DNA of 64,000 nucleotides from Phlebotomus papatasi. Taxonomy: Eukaryota > Arthropoda > Insecta > Diptera > Psychodidae. The position numbers and the translations under genes are program-made. Under the pieces are notes generated by a model. The model did not search any database. It worked only from the letters and a program-made list of their open reading frames with translations, and was not told where the DNA came from. Positions 12,200 through 25,124 of the stretch are shown here, one piece after another; position 1 is the first letter of the stretch, and every line of letters starts with the position of its first letter. The stretch is from positions 55,748,712 to 55,812,711 of the forward strand of contig NC_077224.1 of NCBI RefSeq assembly GCF_024763615.1. The letters are read 5' to 3'.

Positions 12200-13875
12200 A
12201 GTGACCCATTTAAGTATATATTTGCGCATTTGAATTTTAAATTTTTACAATCAATTAATAAAAAAATAGGTGTAAATGGAACTATGCACTCTGTACCTCG
12301 GATCGTCACGAATTTAATCAGATGTCTTACGGAATGGTTTTATAAATTAAGTCTGAGCGAGTGCACTGCATTATTGTGAGAATTAAATGGTAAAAAGTAT
12401 CTAAAACTTTTTAAAAATACTTTTGAAATGGTGCAATAATGGTAATAACCTGACGATCCGAGAAACACTGCCGATCGCTGGTGTTCTTCCCTTATTTATC
12501 AAATGTCATATTCTTTTAAAAATGTCAGAATAAATGGTCCAATAATGCTTAAAAAGTCGACATTTGCAAAATCTACCAATTTATCAATATTCGATAGTAT
12601 AGAAAAGTTATCATTCCCCCCTCAACGGATTATAATTTTAAATTACTACGGTTTATTTTTAAATTTTGCTCCATGCACTTTCCAGTAAATCTGTATTCGT
12701 TTTAAAGCGTTAAATTTCAATTATTACAATCAAGCTATGCATTCTCTAGAAGTGGGCGACGAAATTGAGAAATCTGCCAAAAAATCGCAACAAATACATT
12801 ATGCACGTATAAAACAAATCTACAACTCAACGATCTGCTTGATTTTTTTCTTCGAGTTACTAGCCCCTGGGAAATTATTATTTGTCTGAAATAAACTTCA
12901 CATTAGTAGCTGAATAAAATGGATAATAGTTGTTAAACTTGTTGTTCCGCTTCAAGAGTTTTTTTTAAACTCCTACCACAAAGTTCTTCCCTGAAGGATA
13001 TTGCAAGAGTTGTACAATGCAATATCCATCTATCAATTGCAGATTACATTACAATAGAAAATTCAGCAGAACGCACTACTGAATATCCTTTCAACAGAAA
13101 GGATTCCTCTAGTGGTTGAGCTAAGCAGGAAATTAAATTTCAAATTTCAACAGTTGTCTGAAAATTTTAACATATCCCACCTTCCAGTCATCGTACGGAT
13201 GAAGAAAAGTTTATTTCACTGTGGAAAATTCTAAATTTAGTGCTACTGGTAAGAGAAAAGTCCAAAAACAACTCAACAATACCAACAATAGAAAATGTAA
13301 ATGGTTTGGAGGAAGTAAAATGTGTGGAGGTTTATAAATGTCTTATACGCAATTAATTAATCTACTCTTGAGTTACAATTCCGAGGGTTAAAGTGCCGGA
13401 ATGTGTTGTATTATTAATTAAATTCGAGATTTGTGTTGAACATGAGAAAACCACAAATTAGATATTCCAGAATGCCTCTGAGACATTCTAAAAGATTGAA
13501 TTTCATCCTATCTCTTTACAGGGATTTTTATCTCAAATGATTTCACCATATCATGAGAAATGACACAACTTTACAGCCTTGCGAAGTGCTCGGGTGGAAT
13601 AAATTTTTTCAAGACGTTAAAAATTTCTCTAATAATTTAATTTTGGATAAAATATGTTACAATTGGTTTTGTACTCCGGTCAATACCAATTTTGTAATCA
13701 GTTGGACCTGATTCAAATTTATTCAGAACAGCAATTTGTTTGGAAAGATTCCAAAAGCGTCCTAATCTTATAAACTTATGACCTTAAAAAGCACTACTAT
13801 GAATAAGCCAAGATCAAAGAATGAAATTTGATCTAGAAAATCTCCAAAACATGCATGTTAAAGCTGATTCCATTA
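12200..13875. other. Gene-free AT-rich stretch
   Basis: I see no gene, RNA or well-formed repeat. Open frames here are short and have no recognisable protein character. Confidence 0.4.
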
Positions 13876-14040
13876 TAGAGGAAACCGGGGCAGTTTGGGC
13901 ATTGATAGAATTAGATAATGTAGTAAATTAACTCCATTCCTATTAATTGAATTATTTATCTGTCTGATCCACAAATGTTTCCACAAATTATATGCAAATA
14001 AAAATTTCATCAGCTGGCTAATTTTGCCCCGGTTTCCCAT
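13876..14040. repeat. Decayed palindromic MITE, GGAAACCGGGGCA ends
   Basis: The left end GAGGAAACCGGGGCA is mirrored by TGCCCCGGTTTCCCATA. It is about 165 bp with degenerate arms, related by its outer end to the elements at 11982-12199 and 26867-27256. Confidence 0.65.
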
Positions 14041-14418
14041 ATCCCAAAAATTAAACAGTGAGTGCAGTTTTAGATGAAAATTAAGATCATTTTCATATAA
14101 ACCATCGATTGACAAATATTAGATCCTCCGAAGACCTCAACAAATGTTATCTCTAACAATTTGGCCTCTGGATTTCATAATGAAGATGAACAAGGTTAAA
14201 TAGTATATACACACACAGAATATATTTTTTAATTTGATATTATCAAAATTACATCATAATTAGAGATACTTCTCTCAGTAGGGTAGAGCAAGATAGATTC
14301 CAAGTACGAAAAATAGCTGTATCGTTCTTTCTGTGGAGTACGAGCAAAAAACCACACTCTTAGTCTCTTTCCTTTCCACAAAATTGCATTTCCCATCAAT
14401 TGGAAAATAATTCTTCCA

Positions 14419-16245
14419 TATTAGGTGAGATTCTTAACAATCTCACCTACTATAATCCTAACAAAATTTCATATCGTCCGATCGAGCTCAAACTTGGCCA
14501 AAACGTGTTTCAGCACTTCCTGATCACGAATATATATGTGGCTAATTTACGTTCCCGGCCGGCCGGCCGGCCGGCAGCTCTTTGGAGCTTAATAGCTCTT
14601 AAACTAAAAAAGATATCGACTTGCGGTTTTCGGCAAAGGTTATATATCGGGTGAAAATTGCAACTTGGTGCATTGACCCCCCACCCCCCACCCCTCCTTC
14701 CGCCATTTTGAAGACCACCCTTTTTTTGTTTTCTCAATAGCTCCGCCCCTATGGCATTCAGCGGACTCAAATTTTAGTATGTTATAGCTGGGCCTTAGAG
14801 CTTTCCATCAATACCAAACTTAAGGTCCCCCGACCTCCCTGACCCGAGCTATAAGGGTCCAAAAAAAATTTCTTAAAATGGCCATAACTCCGGTTCTAAT
14901 TGTCAGAATTTAAAAAGTGAGGGCTTTTTGGAAAGCTCTCGTGAAATGCCACTTCCACTTCTAACATCACAAGTTCATAAAACCACCGCTAGGGGCGCTA
15001 TTATTAAAAAGAAAATTTTTAAATCTTATAAGTTAAATAACTCAAAAATTCCATTGTGCATCGGACTGAAAATTTAGTATGTTGTAGCCGTTGATTATAC
15101 CTATCAAACAAAAAAAACCTTAAGTCGATCTAAAACCCCTGACCCGAGCTATAAGGGGTCAAAGTTCGAACATTGACCGGCCTCTATCTCCGGTTCTAAT
15201 TAACATAGCGACCTAAATTTTACCTTTTTGGTTTCGTCTCGATGAGCACTTTCAGATGGAAGTTCAAAAAGTCACCACAGGTGGCGCTGTGATAGCGTCA
15301 AAATTCATCGAAATTCAAAGTCACTTTTCTCAAAAACGGCATTGTGCAAGTTAATGAAATTTTAGTATGTTGTAGTCCAGTCTAGGACGTTTCCAAAATG
15401 GTGCAAATGTGCGCTGTGGTTAAAACAGAACCGGAGATATGAGGGGTCAAAGTTCACAAAATTCAAAAAATCATATCTCCGGTTCTATGTGACCGATTTT
15501 GATAAATGAGGGCTTAAACGAAAGATCTTGCAAAATTCTACAACTTTCTAGAATATTTGAACTTCGTGGGACCAACACCAGGTGCGCCACAGTCGAAAAA
15601 CCAATTTCAATATCACATAACCTCAATTATCTCGACTGTCGCTGAACCGATTTTGATGATTACTTTGACATAATTATAGAGCACATTTGTCTCTACATTT
15701 CGTCCATACATCATTTTCCGCTCAGACTACGCTATCACTCCGATTTTGCCGTTTAAGTGTGAAAAAATTGATTTTTCCCATAATAACGCTTTGAAACCAC
15801 TCAGATACCAATTTGACTGCCTCTACTCCACCAAGACACTTAAAATAGGGTTTTAAATGGAAAGTCCCACAAAAGACAACAATTCTTTAATATAGTTAAA
15901 GTTCAACAAATGACTACCTGGGGAACTCTGGATGAAAAAACGAGTTAAGAAACAAAAAACCTCGCTTATCTTGGCTTCTGAGTAATCGATGAGATCATGT
16001 TCTATGGGAAAATTATAGAGAACATTCTGGTCTACATTTCACCCATATATTACTTTTGTGCCAGTTCATCCAAATCCTTGATATTTTGGTTTAAATACAA
16101 AATTTGTATAATTTCACGAATTTGATACAAGATAATTGAATGGCGACTCACAATTTCAGCTCTAAATCGAATTTGCATGCACTCCGAGTTAGCTCACGTT
16201 AAGAATCTCACCTACATAAGCCGATTAGGATTATCTGTCCCTTTC
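14419..16245. mobile_element. 1.8-kb non-coding repeat with terminal inverted motifs, copy 1
   Basis: This copy is near-identical over its length to 30927-32784. The left end is TATTAGGTGAGATTCTTAAC followed by AATCTCACCTAC, forming a 9-bp-stem hairpin (GGTGAGATT/AATCTCACC). Near the right end the motif returns inverted as GTTAAGAATCTCACCTA. The subterminal ATAATCCTAAC at the left also reappears inverted at the right (TTAGGATTAT). A short CCGG tetranucleotide run lies at 14555-14575, where copy 2 has (GTCC)n. The body holds three diverged modules of about 300 bp (see the findings). No reading frame is conserved as protein. Terminal hairpin, short subterminal inverted motifs and a tetranucleotide run recall Helentron-derived DINE/mini-me elements, but that class is inferred. 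Confidence 0.8.
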
Positions 16246-16733
16246 ACTTGGAAAGGCTTAGAGTTAAAAAGACTTGAAGATACTAAGAAGACTTTGAATA
16301 AGGAAAAAGCAAATATCAGTAAATTACAAATCGAATTCACATATTTTTCTTTGATCTCAAGTTCTTGTTAATATCCACGTAATATCTATCCTTTCATGTT
16401 GAAAGCATCTATTTCATTCTGCGTGAAAAGTTCGCTATAATTCTTTTGCTGCAGCTATCAGCTTTCGTGCAATATATATAAAAGGAGAGATAAGATAAGC
16501 TTTTAATGCACTCTGATAAGTAAAGCGTGGTACATTAAACGCATTAAACAATTCCACAAAGCTCGATTTATTAGGTGAAGCAAAATCAGGAGCAAAATTG
16601 TTTAAGGATTTTCTAACCCCCAAAAAAACTTGTTGCATCAATTTATTTTTGTTGTGATTCTTACACACGTGAGTCTCTAATTTTATCAAACACTTCTGAT
16701 TAATCTTACTTATCGGAATAGTGTGATACAATG
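16246..16733. other. Gene-free stretch
   Basis: No coding or repeat structure is recognised between the 1.8-kb repeat and the next MITE. Confidence 0.4.
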
Positions 16734-16957
16734 TAGGGGAAAGTGTCCATGCTTTGCACGATCCCAAGCTTTATTTTTTCTAACTAATTTTTTCCTGTTT
16801 TTGAATAAATGTGACTATGCAATATATTTTAGAAACTGTACACTTTTTCCTAGTTTCTGAAAATTTGGGTGCGATGAGTCATGTTTATTGAAAAACATAG
16901 GAAAATTGTAGTCATTATAAAGCTTGGGACCGTGCAAAGCATGGGCACTTTCCCCTC
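16734..16957. repeat. GGGGAAAGT MITE, CATGCTTTGCAC subfamily
   Basis: The left end TAGGGGAAAGTGTCCATGCT with TTGCACGATCCCAAGCTT is mirrored by AAGCTTGGGACCGTGCAAAG and CATGGGCACTTTCCCCT. It is about 224 bp. Other members are at 44206-44733, 44820-45040, 50725-50945 and, less similar inside, 52135-53124. Non-coding. Confidence 0.9.
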
Positions 16958-17004
16958 ATCATGTTATATAGCTGTTGTATTCCGTGATCGAAGAATCCGC
17001 TAAG

Positions 17005-17220
17005 TAGGGGAAAGTACTCGCCCTTCGAACGTTCATGCCTTCAAATAATGTGAATTTTCTTTTATTTTCCTGAGAGACTTATTGATAATTATCTATAATT
17101 ATCAATAAAATGATAAGCTGACTAATATTTAATAAAAATGTGTATGTTTCTTACGAAAAACAAAAGAAAATTCACATTATTCAAAGGCATGAACGTTCGA
17201 AGGGAGAGTACTTTCCCCTA
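17005..17220. repeat. GGGGAAAGT MITE, CCTTCGAACG subfamily
   Basis: The left arm TAGGGGAAAGTACTCGCCCT continues TCGAACGTTCATGCCTT and mirrors the right arm AAGGCATGAACGTTCGAAGG with GAGAGTACTTTCCCCTA. It is 216 bp including TA on both sides. The arms include an AATAATGTGAATTTTC block. Non-coding. Confidence 0.9.
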
Positions 17221-17224
17221 AGTC

Positions 17225-17382
17225 CATTGTAGACCATCCAGGAGCTCCTTCCTGAAAATCTGTTTTTCTGACATTCGGTTGCTTGCACCGAACGGGACTC
17301 GAACTCACAACTTTGAGAGTCGAGTCAGAGATCTCATCCGCCCAAGACCGAACGGTCTTGCCTATTGGGCCACTGAGATCCC
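17225..17382 (-). mobile_element. tRNA-derived SINE fragment
   Basis: On the minus strand a tRNA-like head starts GGGATCTCAG. It has an A box TGGCCCAATAGG (17372-17361) and a B box GAGTTCGAGTCCC (17306-17294). The spacing between boxes (about 55 nt) is longer than in a compact tRNA, and no 3' acceptor strand pairs with the head, so this is not a functional tRNA gene. The body runs for about 70 bp beyond the B box before abutting the MITE at 17005-17220. No target duplication was found. Confidence 0.65.
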
Positions 17383-17609
17383 CTCTGATTAATCTGATAT
17401 TCACAGAGTAGATGTTGTGAACATACCTGATTATCCAAACGATTAGCTGTATTTTCGAGTTTGGCCAGATGTCGGATCGACCGTCTGTCCGCAATAACAA
17501 TACACTTCCTGTTACGATGAATTATATCCCATAAATTTTATTAAAACCGGTTTAAAGTCTGTTTTACCGGTTTAAAACCGATTTTACTATAGTTTATCTA
17601 GAATATGGC

Positions 17610-17783
17610 TACACTAGCAAAAATAAAAGGATCAAATTGATCCAAATTTGATCCTTTTGCGAAGGATGGATCAAATCTTCAAAAGTTCAATGCACATTTA
17701 TCATAATAGAACATGTTAATTTGATACACTTTGTAAAAGAATCAAATTTGGATCAATTTGATCCTTTTATTTTTACCAGTGTA
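17610..17783. repeat. Palindromic MITE, ACACTAGCAAAAATAAAAGG ends
   Basis: It starts TACACTAGCAAAAATAAAAG and ends CTTTTATTTTTACCAGTGTA. Internal GATCAAATTGATCC and AAATTTGATCC motifs are themselves palindromic. It is 174 bp with TA on both sides and non-coding. Confidence 0.85.
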
Positions 17784-20700
17784 TGCGATTCCCCCCGTGT
17801 TTAATACAGAAAGAAAAATTTAAGAACGGCAATTATTTTTTTAAATTATTGTACTCTGGAAATTGAATTAAAAGTCATCAATTTGGGACACATACATAGG
17901 AGACAGACCAGTATATAAGATATTTTAGTGATTTTTCTTTCCAAGTTTAAAATATTTTGCATTTTTTTTTTACACATTTTTGCGAATTTCCGTGACTTCC
18001 GGAATTGTAAAGGGCTTGCATGGATCACTTACCTACAAACCGTAATATTTTCTTCAACCCTTTAAGGAAAAGAAGGGTTTCAAAAACTGTAATGCAAATA
18101 TTCTTAGATTTCTGCAACCTTCTACTAGGCGATTGTGTATAAACATTAGGAAAAAAATATTAGATAGTCAGAAAAAAAATATTTCCTCTGTAGGACATCG
18201 GTGACCCAAACGTTCTGAAAGGGTTAAACTGTTTTTTTTTTTTTTTGAATAAAATAAATATGTATTTAAGTCTTGTAATTCAGACTTTAATTTAATGACA
18301 AATAATATTTTTTAGATGTAAGTTTCAAATAATGAATAAAGTTTATCTTTCTCACAAATTGCCTTCAGTAGTGTTCTATGCTTTTTAGGTCTTCAGTTGT
18401 GTAAAAATTCTATAAATAGTTGAAATAGTCCTAATTTGCAGTTGCATTATAATTCTCAAAATTTAATCAATTTCTTCCACAATTACCCTAAAAATTTAAC
18501 AATAGAATTTCAGACAAGAGATGAAATATGAATAATTCTGCCTCAAGTCATTTCCTATAGAATTGTAGATGGAATCCTAGAAGCAATATAATCCAATTTT
18601 CATCCACTAAATCATGCGAAAGCTCTCTCACAGTCACATTCTCTCCAACGACGAATTCATTTGACCGTGTGAAAATGCTGCTTGGAGGAGATGTCTTGTG
18701 GTGTCACATGCAGAAGAATTAGCATCCATTGAGGATGGAAATGAATACGAGAAGTTTACACCTTCTTCGGCGATGTCTCTTTGTGTTAGCATCAGGGTTT
18801 GGAGCCTTTTCAGTAGCTACTCGAGAGGAAATACAAAACGAATAGGTTTGGGATAGGTGGGATTACATGAGAATTCAATCTAATTTATCAGAAATGGTAG
18901 AAAGACGATGCAGGTAATCCCCGCGTGATACTCCATCTCTTGTTCAGAAGACGGGCTTTCCCTGGGGATGATGCTCTCAATGCGTGTCTCATACTGTCGA
19001 GAAACATGAATGACAACATCGTTTGTGGGTATTAAACCCAATTACATTTTCACTGTGAGCACCATTGCGATCGATATAGTTTGAATTCTTGCACAATGCT
19101 CACATAGGCTGATCTCTGAAGTGTGTCCAGGCAATTTTGGGGGTTTCCACCAAGTCTCTTGGGTCGGCAACAGGTACACAGACTCGTTAATTGATTGCGA
19201 AACTATTGCTGAAGGTGGCGAAAGGGAAAAGTCACCGCACTGAGTATTTCCTCTACCACCAATGGTCAACTACCAGATGTTGTGGGATATTGTGCACCTG
19301 TCTGCACACATACTCTGCAAGAGACTTCATCCCTTTCAGCCAAAATCTCAGGAACACACTAGAGAATTCTCCTTAATCCTGGCAATGTTGTGAATTTTCT
19401 CATGCTTGTTTAACACAGATTGGGTGGCGGCATTCCTTGTGGCATGTCTACATATGGCCTCATCGCAATTTTTGTTAGAAAATGTTTCCGAAAACCAAAA
19501 AAAATATGTGTTCTCACAACACATGAAATATATTTAATTTTAAAAGTCATTCATATCTTGAAATTAAATCACCTTCCTTTACAACCCTTCTAAGAAATAA
19601 AATGAAAAGTTTAATATTATTATTTTCTATCTCATATTGAAGTTTCATAATTAAACTTATAAAATTTATCCGTCATATCAATCAAGGATTGTTTTCAAGC
19701 AGAAAGTGTACCCAAAACGAAATGTTGAAATTGATATAAAAGTTGTAGATGGGAAATTGAGTTTCGGATAATCCACAAATTCTACTCCGACGTGGCGAGT
19801 TTTCGTTGCCGAAAGGTATTATTTTTCCTGTCCAGATAGTCAAAAGCAAGTCAAAAACCAGTCCGTCTGATGGATTTTCATTTCTGCTGCATAACTATAA
19901 AGTTAATCCAAGCCATATGCTCAATAGAATACAACTGAAGTGAGCATATAATTGCCACATGGGGAAAATGAACTGGTAGAAGCTCTTGTGATTTCTAGAG
20001 GAACTACTATACGTATTATGTGACCGGTAAATTTATGGTTAGGAGCATTAAGAGCTTCGCAGGCAGGAATGAGACAATGCTAGGAGGAAGAAGGTCATAA
20101 ATTTTTGCCTCTAGCCCCGGAATAATTGGATTGAAAGCCACCACCGAGATAAATCTAGGACTAGAAAGTAATCACCAGAGATGCAACATGATATCATTAG
20201 ATGGGCAATTAACTGCTATTTTTATTCATGAAGCTTTAACACTCATAACATCTCATGATTTTCAGTGCAAAAAAAGGACTTTTGATACATTTGTAAAAAA
20301 ATCCATCAGAATTTAATAAAATGATAATTTTAAATTATTTCATAGCTTTTAAAGTCTCATTGAAATTTCAGTGTAAATACATTCCTGGCAAATTGAACTG
20401 CCTTGATGGGAAAAAATTATGTTTGACAAAGCAATTAGAGCAGTTGAAAATTCTGTCGATAGAATTCTTGAGCAAAAAAATAATCAGTGGAAATTCAATA
20501 AATTCATGCTAATGGCAAAGCAAAACACAATTACTCGATGGATTTTTCTGGCCAGAAGACGCTCTGAAAATAAAATGGATTATTGCTCCAAGAGATGATT
20601 CATCTGCAGAAGAATAGCAGAGGAAAAGCGCGGGAAGTTTAGTAATTGGAGAAAAAAAAAAGTTTGGTGAGTGGATGATATTGAGTTGGCGAGACAGGTA

Positions 20701-21657
20701 GTCCATAGAAATCAATTTCATCTCTTAATTGCCACTCGAAGACGTGGAAGCATGTGAAAATGAAATGAAAAAACTTTTCACTTCTCTACCAAATTCCGAT
20801 ATCAATAGTGATAGTTCTGTATTTTCAAGTAATTTCTCAAAGCTTAAAGCTTGATTAAAGTTCCTTTCTTGTGTTACTTTATGAAATGTATATATAAAGT
20901 TTATAAAAACTTTGAATAATAAGTTCAGAGCAAGAGTTATTCTCATAAAGCCATTATACTCTGAGCTTTTTGTTAAAAAATTCCAGTACAATGTACCCTA
21001 TAACTTCTTCGACAGCGTAATCTTCCGTGAACCTAGAACTTTTTCTAAGGAGAACATATTTGTATAGAATATATAGTAAGGTGCGGTAAGCGAATCGTTT
21101 TCCGAAGAGTGCTACTTAAACGCTTGTCTTTGGACTGATGAAATTCTTTTTTACTTCTTTTAAATCCACAGAATTATTCACTGTTTCATTCAGAAACACA
21201 ATATAAAAAAATATTAAAAATATTAAAGAAAATTTATAAAATAATAATAATACCGAAATAAGTTAGCGTTCACTAAGTGGATCTCCTTTTCGATAATTGG
21301 GTCAATGGTCTTTTAATTGGATCACTCAATTTACAAGCATATTAAAACGAGAAAATAATTTTTTAATCAATTTTTAAAATTTTTGTTGGATTATTTCATT
21401 TAATATTTAATGTTAACGGCAATCTTTGGTGTAATATCAGTTATATGAACAACCATTGGAGGAACAAGTTGACCAGTAGCAGACACCATGAAGAGTATTG
21501 TGGCAAATTCCTTCGGTCCAGAATTTTTAATCCAGCTGGCACAACACGTGAACCTTTCCTGGCCAATACATTTCCATCTTCTGGTGTCAAAAAAAAGGCA
21601 CTTTCGTCGAAATTAAGAGCCTAGTCTGGTGAAATGGTTGACAGATCGCATTCTGTG
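17784..21657. other. Gene-free stretch upstream of the UNC93-like gene
   Basis: No gene or RNA is recognised over almost 4 kb. Bases 18600-19400 and 19700-20130 are less AT-rich and free of obvious repeats, so they could hold regulatory DNA or untranslated exons, but nothing in the sequence proves it. Confidence 0.35.
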
Positions 21658-21895
21658 AAACACGGGAATTTGACCTTTGATCTTCTCCTCCTTTATTCCT
21701 TGCCAACGTTTCGGAGCTTGACGGCTCCTTCTTCAGGTATGGAAAAAGAATGGTGGGAAAAGGATGTCAGGGAACTGGTTCACTACTACTTTTTCACAAA
21801 TGGATGAAAAAAATGAAAAATGTCCCAATCTGATCATCGTGATGTCCACTTCATCCAAAGAAGATCAAAGGTCAAAATCCCGTGTATTCACTTCT
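21658..21895. mobile_element. Fold-back element with a hammerhead-like motif (copy E1)
   Basis: The arms ACACGGGAATTTGACCTTTG (21660 onward) and CAAAGGTCAAAATCCCGTGT (ending 21894) are inverted copies that extend through a GATCTTCT block. The left arm contains, on the minus strand, the motif annotated at 21702-21736. The same arm sequence makes up the perfect palindrome at 37649-37732. Non-coding. Confidence 0.7.
21702..21736 (-). ncRNA. Hammerhead-ribozyme-like motif, copy 1
   Basis: Read on the minus strand: CCTGAAGA, one extra A, stem GGAGC, loop CGTCAA, stem GCTCC, then GAAACGTTGGC. CUGANGA and GAAA are the two invariant core boxes of the hammerhead ribozyme, and stem II is perfectly paired. 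A palindromic ACGT follows, which would give a 2-bp stem III, then T as the cleavage-site base. The extra A between core and stem II is not in the canonical fold and stem I is weak here. The motif recurs with different but complementary stem II sequences elsewhere in the window. Confidence 0.45.
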
Positions 21896-22846
21896 TAAAA
21901 TTTTTGATGGAATCTTGAATTTGGTTAATCTGCTGAATCAAAAAAATACTACTTCCTTCTTACTATTACTTGTAACTTAATTTTTTGCAACTCTTTAGAA
22001 AGGGTTTGAAGTTATTTCTGAATGGCCTATCAGTTCAAAAAACTTTAAAATCAGTAAAAATAAAAGAAATTCTCAGACGAAATATTCAAAGTCTGAAACA
22101 CATTGCTTTGTACTAAAACACTATTCAGGATTTAGTATAAAAGTCACAACTTCGGGCATTCTACGAAGCGTTATGCACTAATCCACCTCATTTTTCTCCG
22201 TATTTTGTCTTCCACTCTAAAGCAATCATTCGTAAAGTTGACAAAATTTATTCCAGTGTAACTATCAATGACAATTCTGTGCAATTTTTCCATGGAAGTT
22301 TTTTTTTCCTGCGCTAGATGATTCGTTTCGTAGTTAGTGGGTTGCCTTCTTTAGGAAGTCCAAGGAAAATCACAAATACGATAAGGTGTCTCTGTGACGA
22401 TAAGAATTCCGATAAGACATTGCGGGAGAATGTACCAGAAGGTTGAATATTTCATAAGAAAAATAATTAAAATATTGTCATTAATATTGAAAATTGTTGA
22501 CATGTTAATATTAGCGTCAAAGAGTGCGAATTGAATGGATTTACACGCAAGATTAACGACATTTTACGGCTATTGGATTTTTCCATCAATTCACACCTTC
22601 AGAATTTGTCAAAGACGATTGGGATAGAACTAGTAAAGGTAAAAAAAAGCTACCAAAAACATTGTGTGATATACTCAAGTCGATCGGTAATGCGACGAAA
22701 AGCACATCAGTCTATTTTGTGAAGTGACCCAGTGAACAAGTATTTGGAGGAAGCTCCTCAGTAATTCTTTTTACTTTCAAAATTAAAATACTGGATTGCA
22801 GTGTGGATTTACCTAAAGTATTTTATCAAATAACTAAAAAATTCAG
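21896..22846. other. Gene-free stretch just upstream of the UNC93-like gene
   Basis: This should contain the promoter or an untranslated first exon or intron of the UNC93-like gene. A candidate 3' splice site (TAACTAA branch-like motif at about 22831, then TTCAG ending 22846) precedes the start codon by 48 nt, so a non-coding exon farther upstream is possible. No TATA box or initiator could be assigned with confidence. Confidence 0.35.
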
Positions 22847-22894
22847 ACGAAGAAATCCTATCAAAATAGGGACTTTTCAACTAAGAAACTCACA

Positions 22895-25082
22895 ATGAAG
22901 TACGGCAGTGTTGAGTGCGTCGATGATCCTAGAGAACCTAGGGCTAAGGTTAATGTGTTCCCTCATGACAAATGGCAAATCCTCAAAGATATTGTAACCA
23001 TATCCCTGGCTTTTATGATGCACTTTACGGCCTTCCAGGGGGTTGGTAATCTTCAGTCTTCGATAAATGCTGAAGGTGGACTAGGGGTAGTGTCCCTAAG
23101 TGCAATCTACGCTGCACTCATCTTCTCTTGCATATTTATTCCAACTCTCATGATCAGGAAACTCACAGCAAAGTGGACCTTATGTGTATCTATGCTGTGC
23201 TATGTTCCCTACATCGCATTCCAGTTCTATCCTAGATTTTACACCCTAGTTCCAGCAGGGATCCTCCTGGGTCTAGGAGCAGCCCCTATGTGGGCAGCCA
23301 AAGCCACCTACCTTACTCAAGTAGGACAAGTCTATGCCAAGATCTCACATCAAGCCGTCGAAGCCATTATTGTTCGCTTCTTCGGGTTCTTCTTCTTCGC
23401 CTGGCAAACGGCGGAACTATGGGGAAATCTTATCTCTAGTCTTGTACTGTCCAGTGAAAAGGAAAACAAAGACAATGTTACAATTGACTTGGACATTTGC
23501 GGAGCAAATTTCTGTACAGCTCACGTCAATGAAAATTTAGAAAGACCACCAGATGCGGATATTTACAAAATTACAGGCATCTACTTAGCTTGTATCATTA
23601 TTGCTGTTGCTATCATTGCCATCTTCTTGGATCCCCTATGTAGGTATGGTGAAAATCGTAAAGGATGTCCTGCTGCAAAACCAACCCCAGTAAGGACTCT
23701 AATGATCGCCACGGCAAAACAACTCAAGAAACCTTACCAGATTTTTCTTATCCCAATTACGATATTTATTGGAATGGAGCAAGCAGTTTTAGCAGCAGAT
23801 TTCACTCAGGTGAGCTTTCTTATTTTTAGTTTTAATGATCTCTCCACATGTTCGCTATATACGAAAAAGTAGGTGTACTTAAATTTTTATAGACTTCATT
23901 TGCAATTTTTATATAAAGGGGTTTCTATTGTGTCAAAAACGAACCGAATAGTTTTAGATGAAACTGGTCATAACTTGTTTATTTCATGGTCAAGTTCAAG
24001 CATTAGAAATAATCTAAATTTTAAGGTAAAATAAATTAGGCTTAACGATCAAATTAAATTTTCTCTTCTTACTGAAATTTGAAATTTAAAAAATTTCATT
24101 TCCCTTTCGAAAATATGAAAAATTCTAATTTGAAATAGTAGTAATTTAAAGTAGATTTTAGTAATTTAGAAACATATAAGGAGAAGAAATCATTCAAAGA
24201 ACATTTAGAAAAATTTCCTCAATGAAATTTACCAACGATGGTCTAAATAGTTAATTTTTCTGACACCGCTCTAATTTCATTAGCATCTACTACGTACTTT
24301 GCTGACTTTCGATTTTATTAGTCACCTGTTTTTTCGCAATAACACGACATCATCTCTTTCAGGCCTTTGTCTCCTGTGCTTTGGGCATCCACCTTATCGG
24401 ATATGTAATGGTTTGTTTCGGTGTAGTTGATTCAATCTGTTCCATTATCTTCGGATCGGCTATGAAGCACATCGGAAGAATCCCAATTATTCTTTTGGGT
24501 TTTATCATTCACGGATCACTGCTGCTCATGATGCTTTTCTGGCGCCCAAATCCAGAACAGCCAATGATATTCTTTGCAATTTCTGGTCTCTGGGGTGTTG
24601 CAGATGCTGTCTGGCAGACCCAAATCAATGGTATCTACGGAGCTCTCTTCAGGCGCAACAAGGAAGCGGCTTTCTCGAATTTCAGACTATGGGAATCTAT
24701 TGGTTTTGTTGTAACCTACGCCAGTTCTGCAGCCTTATGTGCCAAAATGAAACTAATTTCTCTACTTCTGGTTTTGCTGTTGGGAGGAATTGGATGGGTC
24801 ATTGTTGAAATTAGGCACAAGCATCGTGAAAGTAAACTCAAAGCTCTGCATGAGGAAACCAATGGAAAGATGGTTGTGCATCACCATCCTGTTCCAACTG
24901 AAGAAGTCAATGGTCATGCAGTTCACGAGGACGATGAGGACGACAACCGAAGTGATGAAGATGATGAACTTGAGGAGGATGTTGTGGTATTGGAGGAACC
25001 GCACTCTCCTCATGGCGATGGACTAAGATTCAACTTCTCCATCATCAGCTTCACCTCTATCACATCAAATCCCAAGCACTAA
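22895..25082 (+). CDS. UNC93-like multi-pass membrane protein
   Basis: Two exons, 22895-23809 and 24363-25082, join in phase 0 across a 553-nt intron (GTGAGC donor, TTTCAG acceptor) to give 544 aa, the usual length of insect UNC93-like proteins. The protein has about ten to twelve hydrophobic segments (first at residues 33-50, then 66-85, 94-113, 117-137, 158-180, 225-246 and several in exon 2). The family-typical N-terminal signature includes FTAFQGVGNLQSSIN (residues 44-58) and GLGAAPMWAAKATYLTQVG (126-144). ADFTQ|AFVSCALG spans the splice junction. The loop at 181-222 has an N-glycosylation site (NVT at 194) and two cysteines. The C-terminus is cytosolic-like and strongly acidic (EDDEDDNRSDEDDELEED), with a histidine patch before it. 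UNC93 family members belong to the major facilitator fold. Human UNC93B1 traffics Toll-like receptors and worm UNC-93 is linked to a potassium channel; the role of the insect form is not established by sequence. The start ATG is in context ACACAATGA. Confidence 0.93.
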
Positions 25083-25124
25083 AATGCACCTCTAGATTAA
25101 CAATTGTATTATTGAGATATTTTA

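Noticed and set aside
16435..16767. Minus-strand open frame of 110 codons
   Set aside because: Its start lies in the terminal repeat of the MITE at 16734-16957, so the frame is created by repeat sequence.
17294..17382. tRNA gene
   Set aside because: A and B boxes are present but spacing is too long and no acceptor stem closes; a SINE head fits better.
17177..17500. Minus-strand open frame of 107 codons
   Set aside because: It runs through the SINE head at 17294-17382 and the end of a MITE; no protein character.
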